64,000 bases of DNA, from positions 806,001 through 870,000 of the forward strand of contig CAUWAG010000006.1 in the NCBI GenBank assembly GCA_963556695.1. The letters are read 5' to 3'. Under the pieces are notes generated by a model, which worked only from the letters and a program-made list of their open reading frames with translations, searched no databases and was not told the origin of the DNA. Shown in pieces: positions 23,573 through 35,163 of the stretch; the stretch's first letter is position 1, and the number at the start of each line of letters is the position of its first letter. The stretch comes from Anthostomella pinea. Its lineage: Eukaryota; Ascomycota; Sordariomycetes; Xylariales; Xylariaceae. The translations under genes were made by a program, and so were the position numbers.

Positions 23573-23868
23573 GGTGCGGTTTTTGTCGGGGAATGGGTTC
23601 TGGGGAACATGGTGGCACTGGGACTGGATTGCGCGGAATACTTCGGGCGTAAGTGGGCAGGATGTTGGGGAGTTTGTCGTAGTAGCATACTGAGATATCG
23701 AGTGAGTCCTGGCTTGTCAGTGATGGAGTCGTATGAATGATGACGCGATGCGTGACAGAACCGCTGGCTCATAGGCCGTATACTTCTATCAAATATATTC
23801 ATCCCAAGTCTCCTACTTTTTGTACGATCTAAAGTCATAGGGACTTGAAAGATCTCAAGAACGACCGC

Positions 23869-25318
23869 TCAAGAATTCCATATAGGCCCAAAAGCTGGCA
23901 CCCCCTGCACCTCCAACTCGCGCACCAGCCGAAGCGTTAGCTTCGGGTTCGAAATCACGATCACAGCCTCGCTGCCCGTCTGCCTGTACATCTCCATGAC
24001 AATAGCCAACATATTCGGCCTTCCCATGGTAGACGTGTTGTGAATCCGGGTATTCGCGCCCAGGGCATCGACGATCGCCGCGATATCAGACCCGTAGGTC
24101 TCGAGCGGATCGCGCGTCGACTAGAACAGGCTCACGCGCGTCTGCCGCGCCATTATAACGGGCAGACATGGCGCGATGCCCGAGCCCGTGGCCACGAGCA
24201 GGATACTATCAAACAGGGGCGCGATGCGCAGGACGCCGCACGTGGGCGTGCGGCGGACCCAGAGCTCGCGTGGGGGGCTGGCGATGAGCGCCTTGGTCCA
24301 GTCGCCGGCGTCGGAGACGATCACCGAGAAGCCAGGGGCGGCGGGGTTGTTTATTGTCGCGAAGGCGTGCCATTCGAGTAGAGGGCACGTGGAGAGGCGG
24401 ATGGTGGTGCCGGGTGGGGGGTTGCTGTAGGTGAAGTGTATGCGTAGGGCATGGGCTGAGAGGCGCTCGGTTACTATGGGGAGTTTGCGGCAGTTGAGCC
24501 AAGTTGGGGTTGCTGGCGATGGCAACGGCAAGGGACTGGTTGGGTGGAGTGTTAGTCCTGATGTCTAGCAGGGTTAGACACCACAAGAGTACGAGGCATA
24601 CCCAGCCGCCGAGCCGGTGGACGGCCTCGAAGGCGTTGTGATATCTGCAACGGATTGTCGAATGGGCCATGATGATCATGGTCATGAGTAGACAATCCAC
24701 CGTGTACACAACGGCCATCTGACTCCTTCCAATGGCACCTATGTTAGTTCCCTGACTGAAAGCAATAGACTTCTCGACAGAGAGAATAATGCACCAGCAT
24801 GTTGCTGCCATGCCACACCCGCTATGCAAGCCGCCAAGGTGGTATATCTTTCCCACCCGGCGCCGAAGTCCCAATGAATACGTCCTGGGAACGGCTATGA
24901 TGGCAGAGTAGAGAGCGTTAATAACATGCTCCTCCGGAATGATAACTGCGAGAGCGAGGTTGATCGACGTGGCTGTAGTGCAATGCTGCTCATTGATAGA
25001 AGCGCGAAGACCGACAAGGCCGGCGGCGTTGGCACTTAAGACGATGCCGCACAGTATCCTATATTCGTCAAACCTTGGCAAGCGGGTAACCATCCAGACT
25101 CTGAACTTAGACATCGTAGCTGACTGTGGTAGATAATAGCGAAAACTCGGGGCATACAAATAGGAAGATCGTGATATCATGCGTACTAAGCAATATGAAA
25201 TGCATTGAGGGTGCGCGCACTCCCCTACCTTATAAGCATCATATACCGTAGTGAAGATAAGCCAGTTGGTCATGTACCCACGGCTGGCGTCGAATACGGC
25301 GAATGTTTCCTCAGCCAT
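23869..25318 (-). pseudogene. tmpA: TmpA-like membrane oxidoreductase, broken
   Basis: The minus strand codes for a multi-pass N-terminus: MAEETFAVFDASRGYMTNW, then FRVWMVTRLPRFDEYRILCGIVLSANAAGLVGLRASINEQHC and YHLGGLHSGCGMAATCW. A 105-bp intron lies at 25124-25228. The C-terminus is a ferredoxin-reductase-like NAD-binding module: LLVATGSGIAPCLPVIMA, STRDPLETYG, MGRPNMLAIVMEMYR, VPAFGPIWNS. This order matches the TmpA family, described in Aspergillus as a membrane oxidoreductase linked to conidiation. Two breaks are visible. Near 24520-24545 the reading frame changes and a few expected residues are missing. At 24121-24123 a TAG stands where the family has Trp, before STRDPLE; the frame then stays open to TGA at 23869-23871. 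A TGG-to-TAG change fits RIP. I infer loss of function. Confidence 0.8.
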
Positions 25319-26818
25319 ACTCTGTCCTCATTGGCGATTTGCCGCCGTCGAGCATGGGGTAGAAGATGCGAACCGTCATGAGTCTACTCTACCCGCACGG
25401 TGATTCATCCCAGGAGACCTAATGGCCAGCCTGGGTCCATCTGGAGGAGCAAAGGTGAATGCGCACAATACTGGTGACCTCCAGAAGCATCTCGGATTAC
25501 AGCTTCTCTGCTTCGAGCTTCTCTCCCTCGCGCTTCCACTCCATCCCTTGCTTCCCCTCCAGGGTTCTTTCCCATCAACGTTGCTGACCAAGACTCTCTT
25601 CTCAAGGGGGTTGTAATGAATCCTTCGCAGCAGCAAGGGTGACAAGCGAGAGACTTGGAGCACCTCTACGGTCCTTGTGCCTCCGTCTCTGGGTACATGT
25701 TGCGCCGACATCTTTTCAGCCAGGGGTCCGGGAGCTGTAGATTGAACTCTTGGAGATCAAGTCGGCGTGGAAACACCTTTGGGATGCACGGTTTATTTCA
25801 ATCTCTTGACGTGGCACAGACTACCCAGCAGGTTGTATGCGCAAGGTTATGTGTTCGAAGTGCCTCATCGGTACCTAAATACAGAAGTAGTGGCAATGGC
25901 GAGGTCGCTTTTCGAAGGGCAGCTGCTGCGCGGCTGTCTGTTCACGTGCGTTGTCTCCGAATTCCGCCATCGGTCGCGCTTGACTCTCAGACTCGAGATG
26001 ATGCATACCAGTAGTTGTTGGAACGGCATCATCTTGCTACATGCTGTGTAGAACAAGATTGCAGCTGTTTTGGCACTGTATCGGTCTGACTCTTCGAGAT
26101 GAATGATGATGGATGTGAGTTACTCCAGCCAGTGGATGCCCCTGCGCTTCGGATGAGCCGATGCACGATGGGCATCAGCTCATCAGCAGACAAGATGGCG
26201 ATGTCTGTAATTCTCAATTTTGCGTGCGTGGCCGTCGGCGCAATTCATCAGCAATGACGGCCTAATCTTCTTTTCCGGGTCCGTATTTTCCAATGGCAAT
26301 TGATCACGTGATCCTGGAAGCTCCGAGGTCCCCTATTTCTTGGGACGGCAAATGCGCGTTATCGATTGCAGATCCCGTAAGCTCGTCAGACCAGAGGAGT
26401 TAGCGCAGGGCCGAGCTTTCCTCCGGTCCAGGGGTTCAATCCAAAACAAAGTCCAGACCCGCCGTACGATCTGCACCAAGAATGTCTGCCAGGACACAAC
26501 TCCCAGCCATGACAATGGCAAAGACGCAGTGCCCGGTTCTCTCAACATAGTCGCTCGCTATGATTCTATTTGCTCTCAGCTAGCATTCCTGTCACTCCTT
26601 TGTGCCGTGTAACCCTCCAGCTCATCCACCGAGCCAGTGGGCCGACTGGCCGACTGAGGCATAGAGGGTATCGCCACTCAAGTGGGTTGCTGTTGCTAGT
26701 GTAGCCCCTGACGCTGTCGCATGCTGGCCTTCCCCATATTTCGCATTTTACCATACCGACATTTCGTGTCCCGAGTTTCAATCTCAGCCTTTCAACGTCT
26801 TCACCATACACATCGACT
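25319..26818. other. Intergenic region between divergent genes, no supported gene
   Basis: Between the TmpA-like relic (minus) and the desaturase-like gene (plus). Open frames up to about 120 codons are present on both strands but show no recognisable domain. Confidence 0.5.
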
Positions 26819-28293
26819 ATGGAGACCATTGTCCTGAGCCCGGAGTTGACGCCTGCCGATGTGCTGGTTCTCAAGAATCTGGCCGGCGACATACAAGACC
26901 GCCAGTCGGATTTGAAACGGCCCGCGGACGGCACGGGAACAGACTCTGCAACCCCGAAAGAGAAACTTCAGAGCGGGTGTAGGTTGCCCCTATTTATCAA
27001 TTGGCCGGTACTCGGAACACTGCGGCTGACCGGCATTTTATAGCTCTCAGCCATGGCGCACCCGAGCCTGCCGAGACTAGGAATGCCCGCGACTTGGCTC
27101 ATCTCGTAGGGCTGAACGACCCGGCGAGCCAAGACTTTGAGCCTTCCGTCTTCTCATCCTGGGACCTGTCGGAACTGTCTACGCGCTTGCACCCTGCCGT
27201 GCATCGTCACATCTTGCAGCCTTACATCTCATGGGCTCGCACCGTGGCACGGCATGACACGGATGTCATCATGGTCACACACCTGATCATGTACTTCACC
27301 ACGTCCATTCCGAGTGCCATCTGGCTGTTCTACCGCTTCTCCTATCTGCACGGCATCCTTCACGTGATCATGCAAGGGTACTACATTGGCGCCCACACAC
27401 TCATGCGGCATCAGCACATCCACCAGAGAGGCGTCCTGGCGAAACGGTCCTGGATGCAGGTGTTTGATCAAGCTTTCCCGTATATACTAGATCCCTTGAT
27501 GGGCCATACCTGGAACAGCTACTACTACCACCACGTGAAGCACCATCACGTTGAGGGCAACGGGCCAGACGATCTATCCTCAACCATCCGCTACCAGCGA
27601 GACAACGTGTGGCATTTCCTTCACTACGTTGGGCGTTTCTACTTCCTCATCTGGCTGGACCTGCCCCTCTACTTCATCCGAAAAGGTCGTCTCACTACCG
27701 GCCTCAAAGCTGCGACTTGGGAGCTCTCCAACTATGTCGCTCTCATCGTCTTGCTTCGTCTCAACTTCCGGGCGACCTTCTTTACCCTGCTCCTCCCTCT
27801 TTTGTGCATGCGTGTTGGTCTGATGGTGGGCAATTGGGGCCAACACGCGTTTGTGGACGCCGACGAGCCCGACTCTGACTATCGGTCCAGCATTACGCTG
27901 ATTGACGTACCGGTAAGTTAACCTCGTCTTATTTTCACGAAGTCAGTAGAACTTATCATCCAACAGAGCAACCGCTACTGCTACAATGATGGCTATCACA
28001 CATCGCATCATCTCAACCCGCTGCGACACTGGCGCGATCATCCGGTGCACTTCATCCAGAACAAGGAGATATACAGCCAGGAGCACGCCCTAGTGTTCCA
28101 TAACATTGACTACATCATGATCACGGTCAAGCTGTTTCAGCATGACTACGACCACCTGGCCAAGTGCCTTGTGCCGATTGGAGATCAGATTGACATGACT
28201 TTAGAGGAACGCGCTGCCATGCTCAAGCGCCACACTCGGCAGTTCAGCGAGGAGGAGATCCGGGAGAAGTTTGGGACTGCAAAGGCGATATGA
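26819..28293 (+). CDS. Membrane fatty-acid desaturase-like protein
   Basis: Three exons, 26819-26978, 27044-27912 and 27967-28293, with introns of 65 and 54 bp, give 451 residues. Histidine clusters typical of membrane di-iron desaturases/hydroxylases occur in order: HTLMRHQHIH (about 171-180), HHVKHHH (about 216-222), QH in NWGQHAF (about 321) and YHTSHHLNP (about 353-361). Hydrophobic segments lie around HLIMYFTTSIPSAIWLFYRF and YVALIVLLRL / FFTLLLPLLCMRVGLMV. By family it would introduce a double bond or hydroxyl into a lipid acyl chain at the ER membrane; the substrate is unknown. The first-intron donor is taken as GTAGGT at 26979 because the alternative GT two bases upstream breaks the frame. 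The gene is intact. No neighbour suggests a pathway. Confidence 0.88.
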
Positions 28294-28777
28294 AGCCAGC
28301 GCTCATCCGCATTGAAGATCATGAAGGGCCTGCCAAGCAGGTATGGTGGAAGTTTGGGAATTTTCGAAAAAGGTGACAACATCGTTTATGTTGTAGCCAA
28401 TACGATGGCGCTATATACAGTTGACTCTTTCGATCCAGCGATTACCCATAATAAAACAGCACTCATGATCAGCGCTACTGCTTGATATTGTACATGTGAG
28501 CCTGGTTGTTACGAGACACGCCTTTTTCCTTCCAGGATCTTCACAAGGCCGTGTCCTTCGTGAGGTGGCCGCCGGGATATTACTCACCCCCCAAGCAATC
28601 AGAGAGCTCGAAAGAAATAGAGAATTGTAATTTCAAGAATACCCCACTTTGCAGCTACCAGATCATTGAGAGGCGCAGCCCAACCTTTCATGATCCAAGT
28701 ATGCATTCAACCTTACGTTTCTTGAAAGATTGCACACTAATAGAGTGAATGAATATTGTTAGATACTAGCACAAATG
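28294..28777. other. 3' flank of the desaturase-like gene
   Basis: No gene is seen. It leads into the repeat block. Confidence 0.5.
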
Positions 28778-28910
28778 TGTTGAATGGGAGCCGGAGATAG
28801 ACACCGGAAGATCTCCAGTGGGGCAGAGACGCACAGGGCATCTGACCCACCAAGAAGACAGATGATCAATCTCTGCACACCGAAGAAGCAGAGCACAACA
28901 ATCAACAGAA
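28778..28910 (+). repeat. Diverged or partial copy of solo-LTR family B
   Basis: From TGTTGAATGGGAGCC through CACCGGAAGATCTCCAGTGG to AAGAAGCAGAG it matches the family B LTR at 39886-40064. The 3' end is different, and no clear 5-bp target duplication could be paired with the AAATG to its left. Confidence 0.7.
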
Positions 28911-29029
28911 TCCATCAACATCCGTGTGTTCAACAAATATACTACCTACATCACGTAGCGACAGCGCGCCATACACGAGATGCACCCACCGCAGGAGAGA
29001 TAATGCCGTAAAAGCGAGATGCTGCCGCG

Positions 29030-29300
29030 GAAAATACTATTATAAAAGATATTACTGCGAAGAATGTTACCGCGGAAAAAATTGCTATATAAGATATTAC
29101 CGTAAAAAATACTACCGTAAGAAATACTACCGTAAGAAATACTACCGTAAGAAATACTACCGTAAGAAATACTACCGTAAGAAATACTACCGTAAAGAAT
29201 ACTACCGTAAAAAAAAGTATAATAAAAAATTATCATAAAAAATATTACCGCAAAAAGTATTACCGTATAAATACCACTACGAAAAATATGACTACTATAA
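29030..29300. repeat. 15-bp tandem repeat array (unit TACCGTAAGAAATAC)
   Basis: The core at about 29097-29215 has seven to eight near-identical 15-bp units. Diverged units extend on both sides (TATTACTGCGAAGAATG, TATTACCGCAAAAAG). Since 15 is a multiple of three, one plus frame reads (YYRKK)n and a minus frame reads (SYGSI)n. Neither looks like a real gene. Confidence 0.9.
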
Positions 29301-29453
29301 AAAGGTATAAATTTAATAATTATTATGTATTAAATAAGAAATAAAAATAGCTAATAAGAGATTATTAGATTTAAATAAGTAAACAAAAGATATTTAATAG
29401 TTATTATATATAATGTTATAAAATAACATTTATAATACTTTTAATAAAAAAGG

Positions 29454-29675
29454 TGTGACGGCCTGCACAGACCTTCCCACATGACAAGCGGATACTTCCC
29501 AATAGGGGAAGGATCTGACCAGAAGATCCCCTTAAAGGGGCAACCTCCCACTGTACCTATCTCTCTCTCTCTCTCTCTCTCTTCCTTTCCTCTCTAGTCT
29601 TGATATTCTCGTCAATAGAGTAATAGCTGCTTGCTGCAGGCCATGTCCCAGCTCCCTAGTATGCTCGCCGTGATA
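29454..29675 (+). mobile_element. Solo LTR, family A, copy 1 (222 bp), TSD AAAGG
   Basis: Starts TGTGACGGCCTGCACAGACC and ends CTCGCCGTGATA. The direct repeat AAAGG flanks it (29449-29453 and 29676-29680). It contains a long (CT)n run near 29564-29582. Its balanced composition inside an AT-rich block implies insertion after most of the mutation there. Confidence 0.9.
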
Positions 29676-30365
29676 AAAGGGGGTTATTAAGTTATTAGCT
29701 TATGTCTTATATTTCATTATGTTATTAAATGTTTAATAGTTCATTTAAACTTTATCATTAATATTATTACGTCTTTAAAGTAAATAAAATAAAAATAAAA
29801 ATATTTAACTTTCTTATAAGCGCATTTAATTTATTTATACCGTTAATATTAAGAGTTATAGAATTAGTGGCTTTATTAAACTTAATATATTATTAAATCC
29901 AATAGATTTAATTATTACTTATAATTGTTTATAATTTCGTAGTTTTTCCTGCTTTATAGCTAATAATTACTTAGATATAAATTGTGGTATTTAACTTATT
30001 TCTTAATATATTAAACGCTTATTTTCTAAACGATAAAATAATCCTTTTCAAAGAGCGGCTTTTTTATCGTAAATAACTAGCCTAAATTTATTTGAAAGCT
30101 TTATAAATATACCGTTAAATCGATTATAGCTTATTTGAATTTTAGTTTTCGTCTTTTACTAAAACACAATATTACAAAAACAATAATTTGCTTCTTAAAA
30201 AGGAAAGTTATTAAATTATAAAGTTAAATAAATTATAAATAGTTGTAAATTTCAAAAAACTTTTTTTGAGCGAACTAATTTATCATAAATGTTGAAAAAC
30301 ACTTCATTAAAACCGATAGGTTAAACTTAAATTCGAAGTAAATAGCTAATCTATTAATTTTAATT

Positions 30366-30623
30366 CCCCCGCCCACCGTCTTTTTTAAAAATCTAACATT
30401 TAAAGATTAAGTTATAGTAAATTATACTAGTATTAAAACCTTTTCAATTATTAAACCTTTTAAGCCGTAATATTTACCATTAATAAATATCAACAGATAA
30501 AAAGCTTAATAAAAACCTATTATATTATAGCTTAAATATCCTTTTAACTTATTTCTTTTAGTTATAATAAACACCTACAACTTAATCGTTAAATGTTAGA
30601 TTTTTAAAAAAGACGGTGGGGGG
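30366..30623. mobile_element. MITE-like element with ~45-bp inverted ends
   Basis: The left arm CCACCGTCTTTTTTAAAAAT, continuing CTAACATTTAAAGATTAAG, is matched in reverse by the right arm CTTAATCGTTAAATG...AAAAAAGACGGTGG with one or two differences. The interior is AT-rich and non-coding. The target duplication is not clear. Confidence 0.72.
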
Positions 30624-30729
30624 TGAAAACACCACCAAGCGCAGTCGCATTAAAGAAGTGTAATAAAGAAGAAGAACTCCTAGGAACGAGAAACGTAGTG
30701 ATAAGCCTCTAGGACGACTAGTAGTATAG

Positions 30730-31192
30730 TGTTACGAACTAACAAATACTATGGCCTGTTGGAGGGCCAAGGGGAGTACACCAAGAACTAATGGAATCAG
30801 AAGCAAGGAACGGAACAATGGGTATTACGGATTACATAACAAAGGTCACGTGACGTATCACTGGATCAGGGAGTGAGCCAGTGATCATCACTCTGGGACA
30901 AGGTGATCCTACTCCATCAGTGAGGGAGAGATTGGATATATAAGGACGGACATTTCTTAGCTAGATAGATACACAGTCTCTACCTCAGTGATAAATCTAA
31001 GCATCTTAGCTAACCCTAAGGTTGGAGAAATCTCCTGACGACTCGATTACGCAGTGAACCCAGTTCAGACCAAGCCCCAGCATCTGAGTGTCTTCTAGTT
31101 AACAGAAGCCTCTATCGTCTTTTGTGTTGACTTACCTCAGAACATAAACCCTATAGAAGCCTTGAGCCTTATAGGTTAGACGGCTTGTCACA
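30730..31192 (+). mobile_element. Solo LTR, family D (463 bp), TSD TATAG
   Basis: Starts TGTTACGAACTAACAAATAC and ends CGGCTTGTCACA. The direct repeat TATAG flanks it (30725-30729 and 31193-31197). A TATA box is inside. No internal element sequence follows, so it is a solo LTR. Confidence 0.85.
30937..30943 (+). promoter_or_regulatory. TATA box inside solo LTR D
   Basis: TATATAA sits mid-LTR (context GGATATATAAGGACGG), the usual place for an LTR promoter. Confidence 0.5.
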
Positions 31193-31197
31193 TATAG

Positions 31198-34100
31198 CCG
31201 CACATCCGAGACCTCGAATGCTCGGCAGTGAGGTGGCTGGCCCATGCTTACCTAGAGAAACATCACCAAGGAAGAAGTAGTCCCTATAGCTTACTAGGGA
31301 CGAGAGACATGGGATATAGCCCCTAGGACGGCTAGTGGTGTGGCTGCATATTCAACAAACCTAGGATGTTCTATAGTCTAGCACTCGCTTTCTTATTAAT
31401 CGTCACATGTCATGGAATTAATTCACGCTTTGCCATAACATTGAGCAAATTGAAGTTTTTTTGTTTTGTTTTCTCAGTAACTTAGCTTCTAACTAAACTC
31501 TGTTCGTCTTTTACCCTCAACGCTAATATGGCTCCAGCGAAACCTTCGTCCACACACCTTTTTCCGATGAGTCATGAGAGTCCTATATGAAGACGAATGC
31601 TCGCAAGGGAATCTCACTAAGATTTTCTCCACGAACCACACTCTAATAAGAAGAGAAGAGCCACGCAAGGAAAAGTATTTAAGAGAACCCCTTTTCGCAG
31701 AAGTACAGAAGCCAGTTTCTCACTCCTTCAACCAACAACCCTCAGATATAACTTCTCCACCACTCACAAATCCAACCCACGCACTTTCATCTCTGTAATA
31801 TCCACAAAACATTCAGGTAAATCAAGGCATTTAACATGGCGATGGCAGCGATCAGCGATCGCCACCACCAGCTTTGTGGGCAGAGACTGTACGCCCTCCG
31901 TCTCTATACTCTGGGTCCGATTAAGCTCTGGTCTACCATAGAGTATCCGACCCCCACGGTCTAGCGATAGTACCTAGGTAGCAGCGATCCGTCAATGAGC
32001 GACCCGACCTATTCCTTCTACCGGACCAGTCAGTACGTTTGCAGGTTTTGCTCCGTGCCGTTCCGTGGGCGCAGAATTGGGCTTGGATCTAAAGGGGACG
32101 TGTCGTTCTTGATGAGACATGGTGAAGGCGTGCAGAGCAACGAGGCATCAGGGGTTACCATTGCGATGACAGCCTTCCGAAGTTCCTCACCTCCGCCGAA
32201 ACAGCTGCGCAGAGGAATTAGCCAACATATGTTTTGCGTCGTAAGCCATTCTTTTGCTTCTGGGATCTTTCCCTCCTGGGAAAGCAGCGTCCTTCGTTCG
32301 AGGCGATCAGGTTGGCGATTGGATCAAGGGATGTCCAGCGCAAGTTGTTGACACTGGGCACTGTCCAAGTTCATTGTGCATCTACGTTTTTCCTCCTGGT
32401 TGTATATATTCCATAATTCATAGGCTAGACAAGGCCATCAGCGCAGGACCGGCTGCAAAATCATATGGCTTTTACGAATACAAGCGCACGGTGCACCTCC
32501 GCGTCACCCAACATTGAGGCGGGATTGCCGTCTTGAGAATAGTCATGGGACGTATGATGAACAAACAGCCCTTCACTGGGTCCAGAACAGAAAGCGTCAG
32601 TTAACTGAGAGAACTGAGCACACCATCCGTCTTCTGTAGGTTGACATGGATATAACTTGTCCTGGTGGAGTCTTTGAAGTCGTTTTGAGCATTTGACCTG
32701 GAGAACTTCGATTACGAGGTTTCTTCTTGGGTGAGATATCATCTCCCGAAGGGTCAACAACTATGTCATGGGCATTGCGACCTGGGCGAGATGAAGGATT
32801 GCCACCGACTGCAGAAGAGGAAAGGAACGTAGGAAGCTTACATGCTTCAGTATAGGGCAACTCGCCCTTGTAGCTGGGCGAACTAGATACCAGTGCAAAT
32901 GAGAGACCTGCGTCGATTTGCCCTGAAGACGGGCGGTCGAGCCCAGTGCCGTCTCCAAGGCGATCTGAGCATGAAGCAGTTTCAGCTGTCCGCCCAGCTA
33001 TATATTCGCCTCGCCCCCGACCACCTCCATTCATGAAGAGGAACTACCCCAACTTCAACGAGCCGCTTGGAATCTTCTGTAGCAACCTCTTGGTTCTGAT
33101 CACGGCCGACTGAATTGAGCTTCTCCCCCAACGCTTTCAGCTGTGTCGTTTCCGGAGTAGCGCCTCTAGAACACAATCCCTCCCGCAACCACACACAGAC
33201 TAATGTGCCAATCGCTTCGGCAACTCATCGGAGACCTGTTCAACGTAATATTCCGTATTTCGAGCAGCCTCTCAGCAACGTTACATCCATCCATGTCCTC
33301 AGGCACAAACTTCGTTGCATTTCGCATCCTACCACCCCGACAGAGGACTTTCAACTACTAGTTTCTTCAATTCGAGGCTCATCAATCGAGTACTACTCTC
33401 GACGGCGCTTCTTCCAAGCATCTCTACCTCTCCCTCCATCTTCCTCCACCTCTCTCAATCTCCACCTCTCTCTCTACCCCCCTCTACCTGCAACTATCAT
33501 GACGCCTAACACGGTCACTACGAGCAACTTGCATGAGACATTGGCGTTAACCACCGAGGAGACGAGCGCGATGGACACGGCCCTTGAAATGGTACCCGAC
33601 AGCCAAGAAGCACACTACAACATAGCTCAACCGCGTCACGACCGCTCGACTACGGGCGCATCGACATGCTCTGCCCAAGGACCAAACAATTTCGGCAGAA
33701 GCGGACGCGACTATCGAGCAAGCCGACCTCACACCCACAGCCTGGGCCAGACACACGAGGCTTCATAGGAGAATGCCTCGAATGCCCACGGCGATGGAAG
33801 AAATCCTCTGCTGCTTCATGCCATTGATGATGATTACAGTTACCACAGGTGCGTCTATCAATGAGCACTGGTTCAAGCCCTGGTTAACCAGGCTAATGAC
33901 CGCGTAGTCTTCACTCGAGCGACTTGTCTTGGCAGACTCTCACAAGCGATGGCGCGCCCCCTACGCCCCAGCTGGCAGACCCCGACTGTGCTATTTCCCT
34001 TACCTTGATATCGGCTCCACTTGGCAGACTCTACCGCGTCCATGACAATGGTCTGCAACGCCTCTTACCACCTCCCAGGTCATCTGCGCACAACCGTGCC

Positions 34101-34532
34101 ACGATAAGCTTCTTTCGGCGTACTGCCCTTCCTAAGTGTGGTCAACCGATCGGAGAACTTAGAAAAGCATTGAACGCGAGCCCAATGCGAAGATTGCTGG
34201 CTCGCAAGGCACGCGCAACCTGTGCAGTGTGGGCAGAACTCTGGCTCATTACCTAAAGCTCCGGTGCAGCAAGACTGACGAGACTGAGCAGGACTTCCGG
34301 CAGCCTCGTAGATTGTTTGTCAACCACTTTCAATTCGCACACAGTTTCGGTCGGCTGGGAAGGTGAATGGAAACGTTTCCTGAAAACTCACCAGGATAAT
34401 ATCGCAAGCCGGTCAGGCTACGACCGAGCAGCACCAAAAAGAGACGGAGTCGAAACTCAGGACTGGCGAATGTTGATCGAAGAGACTACCTCACACTTTT
34501 GATCTCATGAAGAAGGGACGGGCTGCCATACG
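31198..34532. other. Gene-poor region with only weak open frames
   Basis: A direct repeat of 30680-30729 occurs at about 31294-31345 (CCTAGGACGGCTAGTGG versus TCTAGGACGACTAGTAG). From 31.4 to 34.5 kb I recognise no gene. The best candidates are a plus-strand frame ending at 33768, whose ATG at about 33500 follows a long pyrimidine-rich leader, and overlapping minus-strand frames at 32597-33194. None has a known domain. Confidence 0.4.
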
Positions 34533-34665
34533 TGTCAGGAAGCATGTCCCGGAGACAAAGGAACCATGGATGTACATATACATGGCTCCCACGCCTGACT
34601 CGTACTGTAGACCTCTGCAGAACAACATACATCTTACCCCCCCCCCCTATGGTTGGCCTTCTGAC
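34533..34665 (+). mobile_element. Very short solo LTR, family C, copy 2 (133 bp), TSD ATACG
   Basis: Same family as 19280-19410: starts TGTCAGGAAGCATG, ends TTGGCCTTCTGACA, with a C-run near the 3' end. Flanked by ATACG at 34528-34532 and 34666-34670. Confidence 0.88.
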
Positions 34666-34804
34666 AATACGGTTACGACGAAGACTTACTAAAGCGTATG
34701 GCTGGTGTGCTGATAACTTCTGCGAGAAGCACAATGGCCAGTAGGACCTAGTGCTGTCGGCGAACTTCTGAACTTGGGAATAAAGGGCTTCTGATCAGAC
34801 CCAT

Positions 34805-34975
34805 GCTTTGGAGCGTTTTGGAGTCCTCTCAGGATAGCCCGGCGACTTGGATGGGGCTAGCTATAGAGGCTATGCGTTAGAGCCCCTTAGAACTCCCTTA
34901 GGAGAGAGTGGTAACTTGGATGGGACTAGCTACAAGGGACGTAGGATATAGCGCCCTATGAACTGTCTAGATCAT
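34805..34975. repeat. Degenerate tandem duplication of ~75 bp
   Basis: The phrase ACTTGGATGGGGCTAGCTA and its surroundings recur about 78 bp later as ACTTGGATGGGACTAGCTA. Both are followed by a GGATATAGCGCC-like or GTTAGAGCCCC segment. The same GATATAGC(C/G)CC word appears near 31312. Confidence 0.6.
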
Positions 34976-35163
34976 GGCTGCTTGCGAGGAGTTGATTCGG
35001 GAGGACGATCATACCCTTCTCAACGGAAGACGTTACAAGAAGTCCCATTCTACTTTGCTACCTCTTTACTGTCTTTTTTTTTCTTTTTTTTTCTTTTGTC
35101 ATCCTGAGCCCTAATTCACGGCAGTGAGGCTAAGTCGGCACTTCCGAGTCGAACATCAGGACC

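Larger units (their letters stand above)
29301..30680. other. Very AT-rich, gene-free block
   Basis: Apart from the GC-balanced solo LTR at 29454-29675, this stretch is almost entirely A and T with stops in all frames. This is the look of sequence heavily mutated by RIP. A MITE-like element lies at 30366-30623. Confidence 0.75.

Noticed and set aside
28946..29236. Minus-strand (SYGSI)n frame and plus-strand (YYRKK)n frame as genes
   Set aside because: Both are products of the 15-bp tandem repeat.
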